A stretch of 64,000 bases of DNA from positions 52,879,596 through 52,943,595 of the forward strand of contig CM073889.1 of assembly GCA_037176705.1 (NCBI GenBank). Reading direction: 5' to 3'. Below the pieces are notes generated by a model. The model was not told the DNA's origin, searched no databases, and was given only the letters and a program-made list of their open reading frames with translations. The stretch comes from Molossus alvarezi. Taxonomy: Eukaryota; Chordata; Mammalia; Chiroptera; Molossidae. Position numbers and translations under genes: made by a program. This document shows, in pieces, positions 49,780 through 62,462 of this stretch; position 1 is the stretch's first letter, and every line of letters begins with the position of its first letter.

Positions 49780-50781
49780 GATATCTGACAGAATCATCTC
49801 CATGATAACAAGGATTCCAAAGAGTTTCAGGCCTTTGAATAATGGTCCTGGATTCACATGTTTCAAGAGTATTTCCCAGAAGAACCTATGAAAATACAGT
49901 GGATAATCAAAGGTGTGCATCACTGGTGTTCTTTCTCTGCAGAATTATATAATTACATTCAGCTCAAGAGCAGCATGGAAACCTCAATATGGTGTAGTGG
50001 CAATTGGACTGTTCAGTGGCTCTCTGTCCTAAAAACAGTGTTCCCATTGACTAACTTCTTCACATACTGTCTAAATATGGTGAAGAAGATTCTTGGGCTA
50101 TACCCACTTCACAAAACATGGAACCAACACTGGTGTTTTGTTCTGCAGATTATGTGTTAGAACAGTTGAGGAAAGTATTGATTCAAGGTAATGTGGCAAC
50201 CTAACGTTTGCCTATGCCCTTAGACATACTTCTCACCAGAGATCGTTTCTAGGAGCGTTTATACACACCAAACCGATTCCAAAAGAACTGTGTTAGAACT
50301 CTGCAGTTCAGTTGAGGAAACTCACTTCCATGAAGCCTAGAGCGTGAGGCTTCTCCAACCATAAGCTGTTTTGGTTAAGTACCTAAGAAATGTCTGTTTG
50401 TTAAGGTGTAATCACACGAAAACCTAGCAGTGCACGTTTCTTTCTCTTGTTCCCTACACACAATTACAAGACTTGCTGGTGCAGTCTCAGATATCCTGAA
50501 TTATGGGCAAAACTCTGTGAGACCTAGGGGCAACATTCATTGGTGGCATGTTTAAACTTGGGAAATTGAGTACCTTTGCAAGGAAAGTGTGTAGATACAT
50601 GTTCTAGTAGGAAACTGATGGATTGATTGAATATTTCCATTTTGGGTCAGGAAATGCACAGATCTTGGCAAGAGTCATGTGAAACACTTGAATATAGACA
50701 CTCTCCTCGTGGTGTGGAGAGATCCAGTCTTCTCCTGGAAAGAACAACTAGGACAGGGCTCACTGATGTGTAGAATCAAAA
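49780..50781. repeat. Monomer 23, right part
   Basis: Resumes exactly where the left part stopped. Type A markers. Private: cattcagctc, ggtgttttgttc, gagacctagg and agggctcactg. Confidence 0.95.
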
Positions 50782-52716
50782 GTTATCCCCTTTTGTGTTC
50801 TGTGTTGGTAATGGTTTCCAAGATTGCATAGTTTTCAACAACATTTCTCAAGGCGATACTTGGAATAAGTATGGTTTTTTCTGTAGCAGTTTGTTTCGCC
50901 TAATTCTTAGTCAGACCAGTGAACCAACCTAGGGTCTAGAATGAAATAATGGAAAGATTGATAACTACTGGTGTTACACATGTGCCATTCTTGAAACAAA
51001 GCAACTGAACACATCTAAAGTGATGTAGTTTAAACATTTGATGTGTACATCCAAGGAGAAATACATGAATGTGAAGACACTGACAATACCATGGGTGTTT
51101 CACATTGCATTTCTCTGTGAGTTAGAACAAGACGAGGGTCTGGAGAAAAGGCACTTGTACAGTTGACCTGGGTATCAATTTCAATTAGCTACCCACAAAT
51201 TACGCCCGGTTTGCGCGGCATAGTTTGCATTGGAGAGTTATCCAGTGTTGCATGTAAATGCAGCTGACTGCCTTCTTTCCTATACGACAAGAAAGTCAAT
51301 TTGTACTAGAAGAAGAGGTAACTTTTCAACATACTACTTTTCTTCCTTGGATATGAGTTGTTTGCCTGGAAGAGTCTACAAAGCATCTCGATACCAAATA
51401 CAGGCTGCGCTGCAGAAATGAAACATTTTGGTTAGAGCAGTGTTCAGGTCGTGGAAATCTATACCCTATTCAGTTCTGCACACATTCTCTCCATGCGTTA
51501 CCAAATGAATCAGAGTCATGCCATGGATCCACGATACATTTCACTGTTTTTGCCGATTTCCGCATTAACATAAGGTGTAGATACCTGTTTTCTGCAGAGA
51601 ATTGAATGTAAACCCTTGTCCTCAGTGTGAAATGCTGGAATTAGCCCGTGGAAATGAATGATAACTCCCGAACTTATGCTTAAAATACCCTGTGACAAAT
51701 TCAACCTATTTCTTGATATCTGACAGAATCATCTCCATGATAACAAGGATTCCAAAGAGTTTCAGGCCTTTGAATAATGGTCCTGGATACACATGTTTCA
51801 AGAGTATTTCCCAGAAGAACCTATGAAAATACAGTGGATAATCAAAGGTGTGCATCACTGGTGTTCTTTCTCTGCAGAATTATATAATTACATTCAGTTC
51901 AAGAGCAGCATGGAAACCTCAATATGGTGTAGTGGCAATTGGACTGTTCAGTGGCTCTCTGTCCTAAAAACAGTGTTCCCATTGACTAACTTCTTCACAT
52001 ACTGTCTAAATATGGTGAAGAAGATTCTTGGGCTATACCCACTTCACAAAACATGGAACCAACACTGGTGTTCTGTTCTGCAGATTATGTGTTAGAACAG
52101 TTGAAGAAAGTATTGATTCAAGGTAATGTGGCAAGCTAACGTTTGCCTTTGCCCTTAGACATACTTCTCACCAGAGATCGTTTCTAGGAGGGTTTATACA
52201 CACCAAGCCGATTCCAAACGAACTGTGTTAGAACTCTGCAGTTCAGTTGAAGAAACTCACTTCCATGAAGCCTAGGGAGTGAGGCCTCTCCAACCATAAG
52301 CAGTTTTGTTTTAGTACCTAAGAAATGTCTGTTTGTTAAGGTGTAATCACACGAAAACCTAGCAGTGCACGTTTCTTTCTCTTGTTCCCTACACACAATT
52401 ACAAGACTTGCTGGTGCAGTCTCAGATATCCTGAATTATGGGCAAAACTCTGTGAGAGCCAGGGGCAACATTCATTGGTGGCATGTTTAAACTTGGGAAA
52501 TTGAGTACCTTTGCAAGGAAAGTGTGTAGATACATGTTCTAGTAGGAAACTGAAGGAATGATTGAATATTTCCATTTTGGGTCATTAAATGCACAGATCA
52601 TGGCCAGAGTCATCTGAAACACTTGAATATAGACACTCTCCTCGTGGTGTGGAGAGATCCAGTCTTCTCCTGGAAAGAACAACTAGGACAGGGCACACTG
52701 ATGTGTAGAATCAAAA
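50782..52716. repeat. Monomer 24 (type A, 1,935 bp)
   Basis: Shares gacgagggtctgg (1-bp deletion), gcctttgccc, gaagaaagtattg, ggcaagctaacg and accaagcc with monomer 26, 3,870 bp away. Private: tttgtactag, cattaaatgc and gatcatggcc. Confidence 0.95.
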
Positions 52717-54651
52717 GTTATCCCCTTTTGTGTTCTGTGTTGGTAATGGTTTCCAAGATTGCACAGTTTTCTACAACATTTCTCAAGGCGATACTTGGAA
52801 TAAGTATGGTTTCTTCTGTAGCAGTTTGTTTTGCCTAATTCTTAGTCAGAACAGTGAACCAACCTAGGGTCTAGAATGAAATAATGGAAAGATTGATAAC
52901 TACTGGTGTTACACATGTGCCATTCTTGAAACAAAGCAACTGAACACATCTAAAGTGATGTAGTTTAAACATTTGATGTGTACATCCAAGGAGAAATACA
53001 TGAATGTGAAGACACTGACAATACCTTGGGTGTTTCACATTGCATTTCTCTGTGAGTTAGAACAAGAGGAGGGTTCTGGAGAAAAGGCACTTGTACAGTT
53101 GACCTGGGTATCAATTTCAATTAGCTACCCACAAATTATGCCCGGTTTGCGCGGCATAGTTTGCATTGGAGAGTTATCCAGTGTTGCATATAAATGCAGC
53201 TGACTGCCTTCTTTCCTATATGACAAGAAAGTCAATTTGTACGAGAAGAAGAGGTAACTTTTCAACATACTACTTTTCTTCCTTGGATATGAGTTGTTTG
53301 CCTGGAAGAGTCTACAAAGCATCTGGATACCAAATACAGGCTGCGCTGCAGAAATGAAACATTTTGGTTAGAGCAGTGTTCAGGTCGTGGAAATCTATAC
53401 CCTATTCAGTTCTACACACATTCTCTCCATGCGTTACCAAATGAATCAGAGTCATGCCATGGATCCACGATACATTTCACTGTTTGTGCCGATTTCCGCA
53501 TTAACATAAGGTGTAGATACCTGTTTTCTGCAGAGAATTGAATGTAAACCCTTGTCCTCAGTGTGAAATGCTGGAATTAGCCTGTGGAAATGAATGATAA
53601 CTCCTGAACTTATGCTTAAAATACCCTGTGACAAATTCAACCTATTTCTTGATATCTGACAGAATCATCTCCATGATAACAAGGATTGCAAAGAGTTTCA
53701 GGCCTTTGAATAATGGTCCTGGATACACATGTTTCAAGAGTATTTCCCAGAAGAACCTATGAAAATACAGTGGATAATCAAAGGTGTGCATCACTGGTGT
53801 TCTTTCTCTGCAGAATTATATAATTACATTCAGTTCAAGAGCAGCATGGAAACCTCAATATGGTGTAGTGGCAATTGGACTGTTCAGTGGCTCTCTGTCC
53901 TAAAAACAGTGTTCCCATTGACTAACTTCTTCACATACTGTCTAAATATGGTGAAGAAGATTCTTGGGCTATACCACTTCACAAAACATGGAACCAACAC
54001 CTGTGTTCTGTTCTGCAGATTATGTGTTAGAACAGTTGAGGAAAGTATTGATTCAAGGTAATGTGGCAACCTAACGTTTGCCTATGCCCTTAGACATACT
54101 TCTCACCAGAGATCGTTTCTAGGAGCGTTTATACACACCAAACCGATTCCAAACGAACTGTGTTAAAACTCTGCAGTTCAGTTGAGGAAACTCACTTCCA
54201 TGAAGCCTAGAGAGTTAGGCTTCTCCAACAATAAGCTGTTTTGGTTAAGTACCTAAGAAATGTCTGTTTGTTAAGGTGTAATCACACGAAAACCTAGCAG
54301 TGCACGTTGCTTTCTCTAGTTCCCTACACACAATTACAAGACTTGCTGGAGCAGTCTCAGATATCCTGAATTATGGGCAAAACTCTTTGAGAGCCAGGGG
54401 CAACATTCATTGGTGGCATGTTTAAACTTGGGAAATTGAGAACCTTTGCAAGGAAAGTGTGTAGATACATGTTCTAGTAGGAAACTGATGGAATGATTGA
54501 ATATTTCCATTTTGGGTCAGAAAATGCACAGATCTTGGCAAGAGTCATGTGAAACACTTGAATATAGACACTCTCCTCGTGGTGTGGAGAGATCCAGTCT
54601 TCTCATGGAAAGAACAACTAGGACAGGGCACACTGATGTGTAGAATCAAAA
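52717..54651. repeat. Monomer 25 (type A, 1,935 bp)
   Basis: Shares aacacctgtgttc and gttaaaactc with monomer 27. catctggatacc is intermediate between the catctcg and aatctgg forms. A 1-bp deletion in tataccacttc explains the length. Confidence 0.95.
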
Positions 54652-56586
54652 TTTATCCCCTTTTGTGTTCTGTGTTGTTAATGGTTTCCAAGATTGCATA
54701 GTTTTCAACAACATTTCTCAAGGCGATACTTGGAATAAGTATGGTTTCTTCTGTAGCTGTTTGTTTCGCCTAATTCTTAGTCAGAACAGTGAACCAACCT
54801 AGGGTCTCGAATGAAATAATGGAAAGATTGATAACTACTGGTGTTACACATGTGCCATTCTTGAAACAAAGCAACTGAACACATCTAAAGTGATGTAGTT
54901 TAAACATTTGATGTGTACATCCAAGGAGAAATACATGAATGTGAAGACACTGACAATACCATGGGTGTTTCACATTGCATTTCTCTGTGAGTTAGAACAA
55001 GACGAGGGTCTGGAGAAAAGGCACTTGTACAGTTGACCTGGGTATCAATTTCAATTAGCTACCCACAAATTACGCCCGGTTTGCGCGGCATAGTTTGCAT
55101 TGGAGAGTTATCCAGTGTTGCATGTAAATGCAGCTGACTGCCTTCTTTCCTATACGACAAGAAAGTCAATTTGTACGAGAAGAATAGGTAAGTTTTCAAC
55201 ATACTACTTTTCTTCCTTGGATATGAGTTGTTTGCCTGGAAGAGTCTACAAAGCCTCTCGATACCAAATACAGGCTGCGCTGCAGAAATGAAACATTTTG
55301 GTTAGAGCAGTGTTCAGGTCTTTGAAATCTATACCCTATTCAGTTCTACACACATTCTCTCCATGCGTTACCAAATGAATCAGAGTCATGCCATGGATCC
55401 ACGATACATTTCACTGTTTGTGCCGATTTCCGCATTAACATAAGGTGTAGATACCTGTTTTCTGCAGAGAATTGAATGTAAACCCTTGTCCTCAGTGTGA
55501 AATGCTGGAATTAGCCCGTGGAAATGAATGATAACTCCCGAACTTATGCTTAAAATACCCTGTGACAAATTCAACCTATTTCTTGATATCTGACAGAATC
55601 ATCTCCATTATAACAAGGATTCCAAAGAGTTTCAGGCCTTTGAATAATGGTCCTGGATACACATGTTTCAAGAGTATTTCCCAGAAGAACCTATGAAAAT
55701 ACAGTGGATAATCAAAGGTGTGCATCACTGGTGTTCTTTCTCTGCAGAATTATATAATTACATTCAGTTCAAGAGCAGCATGGAAACCTCAATATGGTGT
55801 AGTGGCAATTGGACTGTTCAGTGGCTCTCTGTCCTAAAAACAGTGTTCCCATTGACTAACTTCTTCACATACTGTCTAAATATGGTGAAGAAGATTCTTG
55901 GGCTATACCCACTTCACAAAACATGGAACCAACACTGGTGTTCTGTTCTGCAGATTATGTGTTAGAACAGTTGAAGAAAGTATTGATTCAAGGTAATGTG
56001 GCAAGCTAACGTTTGCCTTTGCCCTTAGACATACTTCTCACCAGAGATCGTTTCTAGGAGGGTTTATACACACCAAGCCAATTCCAAACGAACTGTGTTA
56101 GAACTCTGCAGTTCAGTTGAGGAAACTCACTTCCATGAAGCCTAGGGAGTGAGGCCTCTCCAACCATAAGCTGTTTTGGTTAAGTACCTAAGAAATGTCT
56201 GTTTGTTAATGTGTAATCACACGAAAACCTAGCAGTGCACGTTTCTTTCTCTAGTTCCCTACACACAATTACAAGACTTGCTGGTGCAGTCTCAGATATC
56301 CTGAATTATGGGCAAAACTCTGTGAGAGCCAGGGGCAACATTCATTGGTGGCATGTTTAAACTTGGGAAATTGAGTACCTTTGCAAGGAAAGTGTGTAGA
56401 TACATGTTCTAGTAGGAAACTGATGGAATGATTGAATATTTCCATTTTGGGTCAGAAAATGCACAGATCTTGGCAAGAGTCATGTGAAACACTTGAATAT
56501 AGACACTCTCCTCGTGGTGTGGAAAGATCCAGTCTTCTCCTGGAAAGAACAACTAGGACAGGGCACACTGATGTGTAGAATCAAAA
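54652..56586. repeat. Monomer 26 (type A, 1,935 bp)
   Basis: Copy of the monomer 24 type (gacgagggtctgg, gcctttgccc, gaagaaagtattg). Begins tttatcccc instead of gttatcccc. Private: agaataggtaag, cctctcgat and gtctttgaaatc. Confidence 0.95.
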
Positions 56587-58522
56587 GTTATCCCCTTTTG
56601 TGTTCTGTGTTGTTAATGGTTTCCAAGATTTCATAGTTTTCAACAACATTTCTCAAAGCGATACTTGGAATAAGTATGGTTTCTTCTGTAGCTGTTTGTT
56701 TCGCCTAATTCTTAGTCAGAACAGTGAACTAACCTAGGGTCTAGAATGAAATAATGGAAAGATTGATAACTGCTGGTGTTACACATGTGCCATTCTTGAA
56801 ACAAAGCAACTGAACACATCTAAAGTGATGTAGTTTAAACATTTGATGTGTACATCCAAGGAGAAATACATGAATGTGAAGACACTGACAATACCATGGG
56901 TGTTTCACATTGCATTTCTCTGTGAGTTAGAACAAGAGGAGGGTTCTGGAGAAAAGGCACTTGTACAGTTGACCTGGGTATCAATTTCAATTAGCTACCC
57001 ACAAATTACGCCCGGTTTGCGCGGCATAGTTTGCATTGGAGAGTTATCCAGTGTTGCATGTAAATGCAGCTGACTGCCTTCTTTCCTATACGACAAGAAA
57101 GTCAATTTGTACGAGAAGAAGAGGTAACTTTTCAACATACTACTTTTCTTCCTTGGATATGAGTTGTTTGCCTGGAAGAGTCTACAAAGCATCTCGATAC
57201 CAAATACAGGCTGCGCTGCAGAAATGAAACATTTTGGTTAGAGCAGTGTTCAGGTCGTGGAAATCTATACCCTATTCAGTTCTACACACATTCTCTCCAT
57301 GCGTTACCAAATGAATCAGAGTCATGCCATGGATCCACGATACATTTCACTGTTTGTGCCGATTTCCACATTAACATAAGGTGTAGATACCTGTTTTCTG
57401 CAGAGAATTGAATGTAAACCCTTGTCCTCAGTGTGAAATGCTGGAATTAGTCGTGGAAATGAATGATAACTCCTGAACTTACGCTTAAAATACCCTGTGA
57501 CAAATTCAACCTATTTCTTGATATCTGACAGAATCATCTCCATGATAACAAGGATTCCAAAGAGTTTCAGGCCTTTGAATAATGGTCCTGGATACACATG
57601 TTTCAAGAGTATTTCCCAGAAGAACCTATGAAAATACAGTGGATAATCAAAGGTGTGCATCACTGGTGTTCTTTCTCTGCAGAATTATATAATTACATTC
57701 AGTTCAAGAGCAGCATGGAAACCTCAATATGGTGTAGTGGCAATTGGACTGTTCAGTGGCTCTCTGTCCTAAAAACAGTGTTCCCATTGACTAACTTCTT
57801 CACATACTGTCTAAATATGGTGAAGAAGATTCTTGGGCTATACCCACTTCACAAAACATGGAACCAACACCTGTGTTCTGTTCTGCAGATTATGTGTTAG
57901 AACAGTTGAGGAAAGTATTGATTCAAGGTAATGTGGCAACCTAACGTTTGCCTATGCCCTTAGACATACTTCTCACCAGAGATCGTTTCTAGGAGCGTTT
58001 ATACACACCAAACCGATTCCAAACGAACTGTGTTAAAACTCTGCAGTTCAGTTGAGGAAACTCACTTCCATGAAGCCTAGAGAGTGAGGCTTCTCCAACC
58101 ATAAGCTGTTTTGGTTAAGTACCTAAGAAATGTCTGTTTGTTAAGGTGTAATCACACGAAAACCTAGCAGTGCACGTTTCTTTCTCTAGTTCCCTACACA
58201 CAATTACAAGACTTGCTGGTGCAGTCTCAGATATCCTGAATTATGGGCAAAACTCTGTGAGAGCCAGGGGCAACATTCATTGGTGGCATGTTTAAACTTG
58301 GGAAATTGAGTACCTTAGCAAAGGAAAGTGTGTAGATACATGTTCTAGTAGGAAACTGATGGAATGATTGAATATTTCCATTTTGGGTCAGAAAATGCAC
58401 AGATCTTGGCAAGAGTCATGTGAAACACTTGAATATAGACACTCTCCTCGTGGTGTGGAGAGATCCAGTCTTCTCCTGGAAAGAACAACTAGGACAGGGC
58501 ACACTGATGTGTAGAATCAAAA
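56587..58522. repeat. Monomer 27 (type A, 1,936 bp)
   Basis: Shares gatttcatag and caaagcgatac with 28 and aacacctgtgttc with 25. A deletion in ttagtcgtgg and an insertion in agcaaaggaaag cancel each other. Confidence 0.95.
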
Positions 58523-60456
58523 GTTATCCCCTTTTGTGTTCTGTGTTGTTAATGGTTTCCAAGATTTCATAGTTTTCAACAACATTTCTCAAAGCGATAC
58601 TTGGAATAAGTATGGTTTCTTCTGTAGCTGTTTGTTTCGCCTAATTCTTAGTCAGAACAGTGAACCAACCTAGGGTCTCGAATGAAATAATGGAAAGATT
58701 GATAACTACTGGTGTTACACATGTGCCATTCTTGAAACAAAGCAACTGAACACATCTAAAGTGATGTAGTTTAAACATTTGATGTGTACATCCAAGGAGA
58801 AATACATGAATGTGAAGGCACTGACAATACCATGGGTGTTTCACATTGCATTTCTCTGTGAGTTAGAACAAGAGGAGGGTTCTGGAGAAAAGGCACTTGT
58901 ACAGTTGACCTGGGTATCAATTTCAATTAGCTACCCACAAATTACGCCCGGTTTGCGCGGCATAGTTTGCATTGGAGAGTTATCCAGTGTTGCATGTAAA
59001 TGCAGCTGACTGCCTTCTTTCCTATACGACAAGAAAGTCAATTTGTACGAGAAGAAGAGGTAACTTTTCAACATACTACTTTTCTTCCTTGGATATGAGT
59101 TGTTTGCCTGGAAGAGTCTACAAAGCATCTCGATACCAAATACAGGCTGCGCTGCAGAAATGAAACATTTTGGTTAGAGCAGTGTTCAGGTCGTGGAAAT
59201 CTATACCCTATTCAGTTCTACACACATTCTCTCCATGCGTTACCAAATGAATCAGAGTCATGCCATGGATCCATGATTCATTTCACTGTTTGTGCCGATT
59301 TCCACATTAACATAAGGTGTAGATACCTGTTTTCTGCAGAGAATTGAATGTAAACCCTTGTCCTCAGTGTGAAATGCTGGAATTATCCCGTGGAAATGAA
59401 TGATAACTCCCGAACTTATGCTTAAAATACCCTGTGACAAATTCAACCTATTTCTTGATATCTGACAGAATCATCTCCATTATAACAAGGATTCCAAAGA
59501 GTATCAGGCCTTTGAATAATGGTCCTGGATTCACATGTTTCAAGAGTATTTCCCAGAAGAACCTATGAAAGTACAGTGGATAATCAAAGGTGTGCATCAC
59601 TGGTGTTTTTTCTCTGCCGAATTATATAATTACATTCAGTTCAAGAGCAGCATGGAAACCTCAATATGGTGTAGTGGCAATTGGACTGTTCAGTGGCTCT
59701 CTGTCCTAAAAACAGTGTTCCCATTGACTAAATCTTCACATACTGTCTAAATATGGTGAAGAAGATTCTTGGGCTATACCCACTTCACAAAACATGGAAC
59801 CAACACTGGTGTTCTGTTCTGCAGATTATGTGTTAGAACAGTTGAGGAAAGTATAGATTCAAGGTAATTTGGCAACCTAACGTTTGCCTATGCCCTTAGA
59901 CATACTTCTCACCAGAGATCGTTTCTAGGAGGGTTTATACACACCAAACCGATTCCAAACGAACTGTGTTAGAACTCTGCAGTTCAGTTGAGGAAACTCA
60001 CTTCCATGAAGCCTAGGGAGTGAGGCCTCTCCAACCATAAGCTGTTTTGGTTAAGTACCTAAGAAATGTCTGTTTGTTAAGGTGTAATCACACGAAAACC
60101 TAGCAGTGCACGTTTCTTTCTCTTGTTCCCTACACACAATTACAAGACTTGCTGGTGCAGTCTCAGATATGCTGAATTATGGGCAAAACTCTGTGAGAGC
60201 CAGGGACAACATTGATTGGTGGCATGTTTAAACTTGGGAAATTGAGTACCTTTGCAAGGAAAGTGTGTAGATACATGTTCTAGTAGGAAACTGATGGAAT
60301 GATTGAATATTTCCATTTTGGGTCAGGAAATGCACAGATCTTGGCCAGAGTCATGTGAAACACTTGAATATAGACACTCTCCTCGTGGTGTGGAGAGATC
60401 CAGTCTTCTCCTGGAAAGAACAACTGGACAGGGCACACTGATGTGTAGAATCAAAA
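58523..60456. repeat. Monomer 28 (type A, 1,934 bp), interrupted at its end by the truncated L1
   Basis: Shares gatttcatag and caaagcgatac with 27. Deletions in gactaaatcttc and caactggacag give 1,934 bp. Private: ccatgattcat, tgaaagtacag, ctctgccgaatt and gtatagattc. The L1 follows a few bases after its end. Confidence 0.95.
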
Positions 60457-60470
60457 GTTATCCCCTTTTG
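60453..60470 (+). repeat. 5' target-site duplication of the truncated L1
   Basis: aaaagttatccccttttg, repeated at 62445-62462. The minus-strand nick would be at aactttt/gattc, close to the L1 endonuclease preference TTTT/AA. Confidence 0.92.
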
Positions 60471-60471
60471 G

Positions 60472-62175
60472 ATCCAAATTGGAAAGGAGAAAGTGAAATT
60501 GTCATTATTTGCAGATGTCATGATACTGTACATAGAAAATCCCAAAGACTCCACCAAAAGCTTACTAGACTTAATAAATGAATTTGGCAAAGTAGCAGGA
60601 TACAAAATTAACGTAAAGAAATCGATGGCATTCTTATACACCAATGATGAACTCACAGAAAGAGAAACTAAGCAAACAATCCCATTTACCATTGCGGCAA
60701 AAAAATTAAGATACATAGGAATAAACTTAACCAAAGAGATAAAGGACCTATTCGCAGAAAACTACAGGTCTTTGAAAAAAGAAATAGAGCAAGATGTAAA
60801 AAAGTGGAAGAACATACCCTGTTCATGGATTGGGAGAATTAACATCATTAAAATGTCCATATTACCCAAAGCAATCTATAGATTCAACGCAATCCCCATC
60901 AAAATACCAACGGCATACTTCAAAAAATTAGAACAATTACTTCAAAAGTTCATATGGAACCAAAAAAGGCCTCGAATAGCCACAGCAATCTTGAAAAGGA
61001 AGAACAAAGTTGGAGGGATCACAATACCAGATTTCAGGTTATACTACAAAGCCACCATAATCAAAACAGCCTGGTACTGGCACAAGAACAGGTATATAGA
61101 CCAGTGGAACAGAATAGAGAACCCAGAAATGGACCCTAGGCAATATGCTCAATTAATATTTGACAAAGGTGGCAAGAGCATTCAGTGGAGTAAGGACAGC
61201 CTCTTTAATAAATGGTGCTGGGAAAATTGGACAGCTACTTGCCGAAAAATGAAACTAGATCATCAACTTACACCCTACACCAAAATAAACTCAAAATGGA
61301 TAAAAGACTTAAATGTAACTCATGAATCCATAAAAATCCTAGAGGAGACTGTGGGCAACAAAATATCAGACATCATACGCCGCAGAATTTTTACTGACAC
61401 ATCACCTAAGGCAATAGAAACAAAGGAGAAAATGAACACATGGGACTACATCAAACTCAAAAGCTTCTGCACAGCGAAAGATACAATCATCAAAACGGAA
61501 AGGCTACCCACTGTATGGGAGAGCATAATTGCCAATGATATATCAGATAAGGGGTTAATTTCCAATACATATAGAGAGCTCATACAACTCCACAAAAGGA
61601 AGACAAAGAATCCAATTAAAAAATGGGCAGAGGAACTAAATAGACACCTCTCCAAACAGGACATACAAATGGCTAAGAGACATATGAAGAAATGTTCATC
61701 ATCACTAATCATCAGAGAGATGCAAATCAAAACAACAATGAGGTATCACCTCACACCTGTCAGAATGGCCGCCATCAACAAATCATCAAACAACAAGTGT
61801 TGGCGAGGGTGTGGAGAAAAGGGGACTCTAGCACACTGTTGGTGGGAATGCAGACTGGTGCAGCCACTATGGAAAACAATATGGTGTCACCTCAAAAAAT
61901 TAAAAATTGAACTCCCATTTGACCCAGTGATCCCACTTCTAGGAATATACCCTAAGAAGCCTGAAACACCAATCAGAAAGAATATATGTACCCCCATCTT
62001 TGTAGCAGCACTATTTACAATCGCTAAGATCTGGAAACAGCCCAAGTGCCCATCAGTAGACGAATGGATTAAAAAGCTGTGGTACATATACACAATGGAG
62101 TACTACGCAGCGGTAAGAAAGAAAGATCTCTTATCTTTGAGACTACATGGAGGGACCTGGAAAGTATCATCCTAA
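60472..62175 (+). pseudogene. ORF2: L1 ORF2 remnant: RT active-site part to C-terminus
   Basis: The frame is open for about 567 codons and corresponds to ORF2 from about residue 690 onward. It starts at [13 protein letters not shown] and keeps the maturase-like and cysteine-rich C-terminal parts ([16 protein letters not shown]). Two lesions are visible. The reverse transcriptase motif reads FADVM instead of FADDM, replacing a catalytic aspartate. A 1-bp deletion near 62135 shifts the frame after RKKDLLS and ends the protein at 62175, about 30 residues early. With the N-terminal half missing it cannot act as an ORF2 protein. Confidence 0.94.
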
Positions 62176-62424
62176 GTGAAACAACCAAGCAGTGAAAGAC
62201 AAATTTCATATGATCTCACTGATTTCTGGAATATAATGAACATAACAGTTTGAGGACAATCCCCTAAGGAGTGGGGAGCTGAGAGAGGGATGAACAACAG
62301 AACTTAAATGCATGGAGGCATGAACAGTGGACATGGACAACAATCAGGGGAAGGGGCAGGGAGGGAAGGGGGAGGGGGGAATCAGTGGGGGGAAAAGGAG
62401 AATCATTTGTAACAAAAATTAATC
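62176..62424 (+). other. L1 3' UTR with G-rich tract
   Basis: Non-coding 3' part of the truncated L1. The G-rich tract at 62347-62379 has six runs of three to six G. It is identical to 153-401. Confidence 0.85.
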
Positions 62425-62448
62425 AATAAAAAAAAAAAAAAAAAAAAA
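62425..62448 (+). other. L1 polyadenylation signal and poly(A) tail
   Basis: AATAAA at 62425-62430 runs into an uninterrupted A tract. Its length equals that of the copy at 402-425, which is unusual for an unstable homopolymer unless duplication was very recent. Confidence 0.92.
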
Positions 62449-62462
62449 GTTATCCCCTTTTG
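62445..62462 (+). repeat. 3' target-site duplication of the truncated L1
   Basis: aaaagttatccccttttg, identical to 60453-60470; the first four bases overlap the poly(A) tail, so the certain part is 14 bp. Confidence 0.92.

Larger units (their letters stand above)
50782..58522. repeat. Dimeric higher-order repeat, monomers 24-25 and 26-27
   Basis: 24 pairs with 26 (gacgagggtctgg, gcctttgccc) and 25 pairs with 27 (aacacctgtgttc, gttaaaactc) at an offset of about 3,870 bp. Confidence 0.8.
60471..62448 (+). mobile_element. L1: 5'-truncated L1 retrotransposon, ~1.98 kb
   Basis: The element begins abruptly inside the reverse transcriptase coding region of ORF2 and runs through a 3' UTR with a G-rich tract to AATAAA and a poly(A) tail. 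The endonuclease, ORF1 and 5' UTR are absent, the usual result of incomplete reverse transcription. The protein remnant is close to the full-length L1 at 43912-49766 but not identical. Matching 18-bp target-site duplications prove a retrotransposition event. Its last 425 bp recur at 1-425. Confidence 0.96.

Noticed and set aside
61446..61730. Minus-strand frame of 94 aa in the truncated L1
   Set aside because: Antisense of the ORF2 remnant; the same shadow occurs opposite the full-length L1.
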